A stretch of 35,665 nt of DNA from Nitrospirota bacterium (GTDB lineage Bacteria > Nitrospirota > Nitrospiria > JACQBZ01): contig JACQCA010000079.1 of assembly GCA_016201865.1 (NCBI GenBank), forward strand, positions 1 to 35,665, written 5' to 3'. Shown here one piece after another: positions 32,851-35,665 of this stretch. A model generated the notes under the pieces. It made no database searches and was not told where the DNA came from. It worked only from the letters and a program-made list of their open reading frames with translations. The translations under genes and the position numbers were made by a program. Each line of letters begins with the position of its first letter. Position 1 is the first letter of the stretch.

Positions 32851-32878
32851 ATTTAAATAAATCCGAACCCGTTTTCCT
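32851..32878 (-). repeat. GGATTTATTT-type dispersed repeat
   Basis: On the minus strand, GGAAAACGGGTTCGGATTTA and TTTAAAT follow the same pattern as the ends near 7036, 7768 and 8405. It lies between the PilZ gene and promoter-leader module copy 2. Confidence 0.4.
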
Positions 32879-32884
32879 TGCCCC

Positions 32885-32931
32885 TTGTGCATTCAAGGCA
32901 TTTTGAGTATAATCCGCCCATCTGTCCTGCC
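32885..32931 (+). promoter_or_regulatory. Promoter-leader module, copy 2
   Basis: TTGTGC (32885-32890), 17 bases, TATAAT (32908-32913), one base, CGCCCATCTGTCCTGCC (32915-32931). It is 18 bases from the ATG of the second mntA gene, which it should drive. Confidence 0.7.
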
Positions 32932-32949
32932 GAGTTTTAATGGTGAATC

Positions 32950-33252
32950 ATGAGCCGCGCGAAGATTGACATTCCAAAAGAGAAAATCGCCGTGTTTTGC
33001 CGGAAGCATCATATCCGCAAGTTGGCACTCTTCGGGTCCGTTCTGCGCAAGGATTTTCGGCCGGGCAGCGATGTGGACGTGCTGGTGGAGTTCGAACCGG
33101 AGCACGTGCCGGGATTGGCTTTTTTCGGCATGGAGGAAGAACTCTCGAAAATCCTTGGATACAAGGTGGACCTCAATACCCCGCAGTTTCTGAGCCGCTA
33201 TTTCCGGGATTCGGTGATTGCCGAGGCGGAAATTCAATATGACGCAGCATGA
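32950..33252 (+). CDS. mntA: MntA-type minimal nucleotidyltransferase (second copy)
   Basis: A 100-residue MNT protein with GSVLR at about 29-33 and [10 protein letters not shown] (39-48, D41 and D43), complete as far as can be judged. It resembles, but is clearly distinct from, the gene at 245, so the two are not a recent duplication. Its HepT partner, which overlaps its 3' end by 14 bases, carries a large internal deletion, so this antitoxin is now without a working toxin nearby. Promoter-leader module copy 2 lies directly upstream. Confidence 0.85.
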   Translation: MSRAKIDIPKEKIAVFCRKHHIRKLALFGSVLRKDFRPGSDVDVLVEFEPEHVPGLAFFGMEEELSKILGYKVDLNTPQFLSRYFRDSVIAEAEIQYDAA

Positions 33253-33426
33253 TGACCTGGTTCGTCTACGACACATGTTGGATCATGCCCGCGAGGCGGC
33301 GGCATTGGTGCGCGGCCGGAGTCGTAAGGACGTTGATGCGAATGGCAGATTCTCCAAAAAGACATTCCGCCGCTCATCACCCAATTAGAAAAGATCGTGC
33401 CCCCCGAATCGCCCCCCACCCGTTAA
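33239..33426 (+). pseudogene. hepT: HepT toxin with internal deletion and frameshift
   Basis: The first 35 codons from ATG 33239 ([19 protein letters not shown]...) match the start of DUF86 HEPN toxins. The frame then runs to a premature TAG near 33388. In another frame, from about 33352, the sequence encodes ILQKDIPPLITQLEKIVPPE and ends at TAA 33426, which is the normal HepT C-terminus. The two ends are thus joined after loss of roughly 55-60 codons, including the catalytic RX4HXY helix, and the join shifts frame. The toxin cannot be active. Confidence 0.8.
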
Positions 33427-33432
33427 CGACCC

Positions 33433-33479
33433 TTGTTCTTTCCATCCGTTTTTAGTACAATTCGCCCATCTGTCCTGCC
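33433..33479 (+). promoter_or_regulatory. Promoter-leader module, copy 3
   Basis: TTGTTC (33433-33438), 17 bases, TACAAT (33456-33461), one base, CGCCCATCTGTCCTGCC (33463-33479), then AATTTTTCT. It starts seven bases after the broken hepT and lies about 95 bases before dinD. Confidence 0.7.
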
Positions 33480-33573
33480 GAATTTTTCTGTCTTATTAGA
33501 TTATCTGTGCGCCCTTGCGCCGCCATGAGGTGCCTTATGACAGCCGAAACAGAGCGATCAGGAGGAAAGAATC

Positions 33574-34445
33574 ATGACCAAAGAATCATTGCCTGTGCGC
33601 GGGAATAAATCCTTTGAAGATTTGAAGAAAATAAACGAACATGGCGCCGAATATTGGAGTGCAAGGGACCTTCAGCCTCTTTTAGGATACGGGCAGTGGC
33701 GACGTTTCGAAGATGCCATCAAAAGAGCGATCACTTCCTGTAAACAATCAGGAAACGAACCTGATCATCACTTTGCCGACGCCGGCAAACCGATAACGGG
33801 AGGGAAGGGCGCGGTGCAGATCGCACAGGACTATCATCTTTCTCGTTTTGCCTGCTATCTCATCGCTCAAAATGGCGACCCGCGTAAACCGGAAATTGCC
33901 CACGCGCAAAAATATTTCGCAATACAAGCCCGCCGCCAAGAGTTGTCCGATACCCTGGCCGCGGATGTCGAACGGCTGGAAATGCGGAAACAAACGTCCG
34001 AGGAATTCAAGGCATTATCGGGAGCGGCGCGCGAGGCCGGGGTGCAGGATCGAATGTTCGGCGTCTTTCACGATGCGGGTTACAAGGGACTCTACGGCGG
34101 CCTTGGCCGTGAAGCGATCAAGGAACGCAAGGGCATCCCCCAAAAAGAGCAACTCATGGACCGCATGGATACGACCGAGTTGGCCGCCAATCAGTTCCGT
34201 ATGACTCAGACGCGCGATAAGCTGGCGCGTGAACAGGTGAATAACCAGCAACAGGCGATTCGAACGCATGAGCAGGTTGGCAAGGAGGTTAGAGAGGCCA
34301 TCAAGCGCATTGGAGGGACTCCACCTGAGAATATCCCTCCCGCCGAGCATATCAGTCAAGTCGAAAAACGAATCAAAACTACTCCGCCCAAGCTGGAATT
34401 GGAGGAAAAGGATGCCAAGGGCCTGATTGGGCCAACAGAGGACGA

Positions 34446-34449
<4 letters not shown>
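33574..34449 (+). CDS. dinD: DNA damage-inducible protein D
   Basis: A 291-residue DinD family protein. The N-terminal BRO-N-like part has EYWSARDLQPLLGYGQWRRF (about 26-45) and ISRFACYLIAQNGDPRKPEIA-type sequence (LSRFACYLIAQNGDPRKPEI, about 89-108); GLYGGLGREAIKERKGI and the glutamine-rich helix further on are also typical. In E. coli DinD is LexA-controlled and affects RecA filaments; in many genomes dinD sits inside type I restriction loci. CAGGAGGAAA precedes the ATG at 33574. No LexA box was recognised. The stop overlaps a small open frame that begins the second 140-bp repeat. Confidence 0.92.
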
Positions 34450-34958
<509 letters not shown>

Positions 34959-35006
34959 TTATTTTACGATCCTGTTTGTAAATGCAACATCGCCAGGGAG
35001 TTTATG

Positions 35007-35036
35007 AGTATATTTAGTCCATCGCTTTCTTGTCAA
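35007..35036 (-). promoter_or_regulatory. Promoter of the truncated icd gene
   Basis: On the minus strand: TTGACA (35036-35031), 18 bases, TATACT (35012-35007), about 55 bases before the icd start. A strong match to the consensus that survives although the gene is truncated. Confidence 0.65.
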
Positions 35037-35175
35037 CAAATTTTTAGCGTTTTCAGGGAAGGATCTCGCCCGTGCTCAACCTCGCATGGAACTTGGCACG
35101 GACAAACTTGCCCTGATTCTTGACCTTCATGGATCCCTCCTCTGAACACCCTCCATCAGGTAGGCGCGTCGCTCA

Positions 35176-35194
35176 AAAGTAAAGATGCGACCCC
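35176..35194 (+). repeat. Short dispersed repeat AAAGTAAAGATGCGACCCC
   Basis: Related in reverse to the 18-mer at 25670-25687. Between the icd promoter and 35244 I see no gene; the stretch holds this repeat only. Confidence 0.5.
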
Positions 35195-35243
35195 ACCTCC
35201 ACGTCCGTGTTGAGCGATTTATTGGGCAGCCCTAAACGCACAC

Positions 35244-35627
35244 CTACCGAATAGGTGGAATGAACATGGGCATGGGTGTTGATGGTCGGGTGTAGCCGAC
35301 CGACTCGATCTCGTTTATGCCGTGAGATTTGATGATCGCGAACGCTTGGTCAGCGGCTGCCAAGTCGATGAATTGACCGCTGGCTGTTGTTAGGTTAATG
35401 GCGATTAATCTGTTCTGGGTGAAAAGCTGAATTTGGCGGCCTCTGCCCAAACGCCACATAGCGACCCCTGTGATCTCAGAATAACGAAGGCGGATTTGGG
35501 GATTGAAGGAGCCGCTACGGCCATCGTTGAGGCTGTAGAAAAACCTTAAACGCGTCGCAATGTTCTTTCTTTTTTCGTTAATATGCTGTAAAAGAGTAGG
35601 TATATAAATGAGAGAGGGAGGAGCCAT
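35244..35627 (-). CDS. Uncertain hypothetical frame next to the insertion sequence
   Basis: An open frame of 127 codons with no recognised family. Its 5' third overlaps the start and the probable left end of the IS1182-type element (GAGGCTGTAGAAAAACC near 35529), so that part is probably not genuine. The remaining segment (ITGVAMWRLGRGRQIQLFTQ and on) could be the tail of a gene cut by the insertion, but there is no firm support for coding. Confidence 0.25.
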   Translation of the reverse strand: MAPPSLIYIPTLLQHINEKRKNIATRLRFFYSLNDGRSGSFNPQIRLRYSEITGVAMWRLGRGRQIQLFTQNRLIAINLTTASGQFIDLAAADQAFAIIKSHGINEIESVGYTRPSTPMPMFIPPIR

Positions 35628-35665
35628 GGCCCGCTATAAAGAGTACTCGTACGATCAAGGCAAGC
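35626..35665 (+). CDS. IS1182-type transposase, first codons (partial)
   Basis: Only 13 codons are visible before the right edge. MARYKEYSYDQGK is the characteristic N-terminus of IS1182-family transposases. GGAGGAG lies directly before the ATG at 35626. The left end of the element is probably about 100 bases upstream, around GAGGCTGTAGAAAAACC, a phrase common at ends of such elements; the exact terminus is not determined. Confidence 0.6.
   Translation, partial: MARYKEYSYDQGK

Overview
The window is GC-rich bacterial chromosome, apparently from a Gram-negative, LPS-type bacterium. It has a bifunctional PBP1b with an outer-membrane-type lipoprotein, a type A RNase P RNA, Lon/Hsp20 and LeuCD. 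The gene set (moeB/JAMM peptidase, MoxR-DUF58-transglutaminase, PilZ, many toxin-antitoxin pairs, monomeric isocitrate dehydrogenase fragment, IS1182-like transposase start) would fit Nitrospirota or a related environmental lineage, but the sequence alone does not prove this.

Layout. (1) 1-3435: the 3' end of moeB and a JAMM peptidase, genes that often sit together, are separated by an accessory block. The block holds an MntA/HepT pair, two probable integron cassettes with attC-like sites, a 31-codon membrane peptide and an orphan antitoxin. (2) 3425-6975: PBP1b translationally coupled to a TPR lipoprotein, then a DUF1697 protein. (3) 6992-9515: vapBC, a CPXCG protein, an unknown small protein and an AbiEii-like nucleotidyltransferase pair, set among short dispersed repeats. 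(4) 9524-12875: carbonic anhydrase, leuCD, and rnpB converging on leuD. (5) 12934-20864, minus strand: hsp20-lon-thiL-DUF2062-HD hydrolase-small membrane protein, most of them overlapping or closely spaced, then coaE-galU. (6) 20900-27476: a defence-type island with an adenine methyltransferase, a HerA-type ATPase and a NurA-type nuclease in one tight operon, followed by a PD-(D/E)XK-like gene and higBA; it is preceded by fragments of an older locus. (7) 27686-32834: moxR-DUF58-transglutaminase operon and a PilZ gene. (8) 32885-35665: a second, broken MntA/HepT pair, dinD, a truncated icd and the start of an IS1182-type transposase.

Three patterns cross these regions. A promoter-plus-leader module (TTGTNN-N17-TAYAAT followed by CGCCCATCTGTCCTGCC) occurs three times, at 20.9, 32.9 and 33.4 kb, with a fourth degenerate copy at 8.65 kb on the minus strand, each time beside accessory genes. 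A 140-bp block at 21.3 kb recurs at 34.5 kb, linking the two islands. A dispersed repeat found between hsp20 and galU also lies inside the DUF58 coding sequence, in frame. The strongest candidate for a little-described system is the methyltransferase-HerA-NurA operon at 21518-25630.
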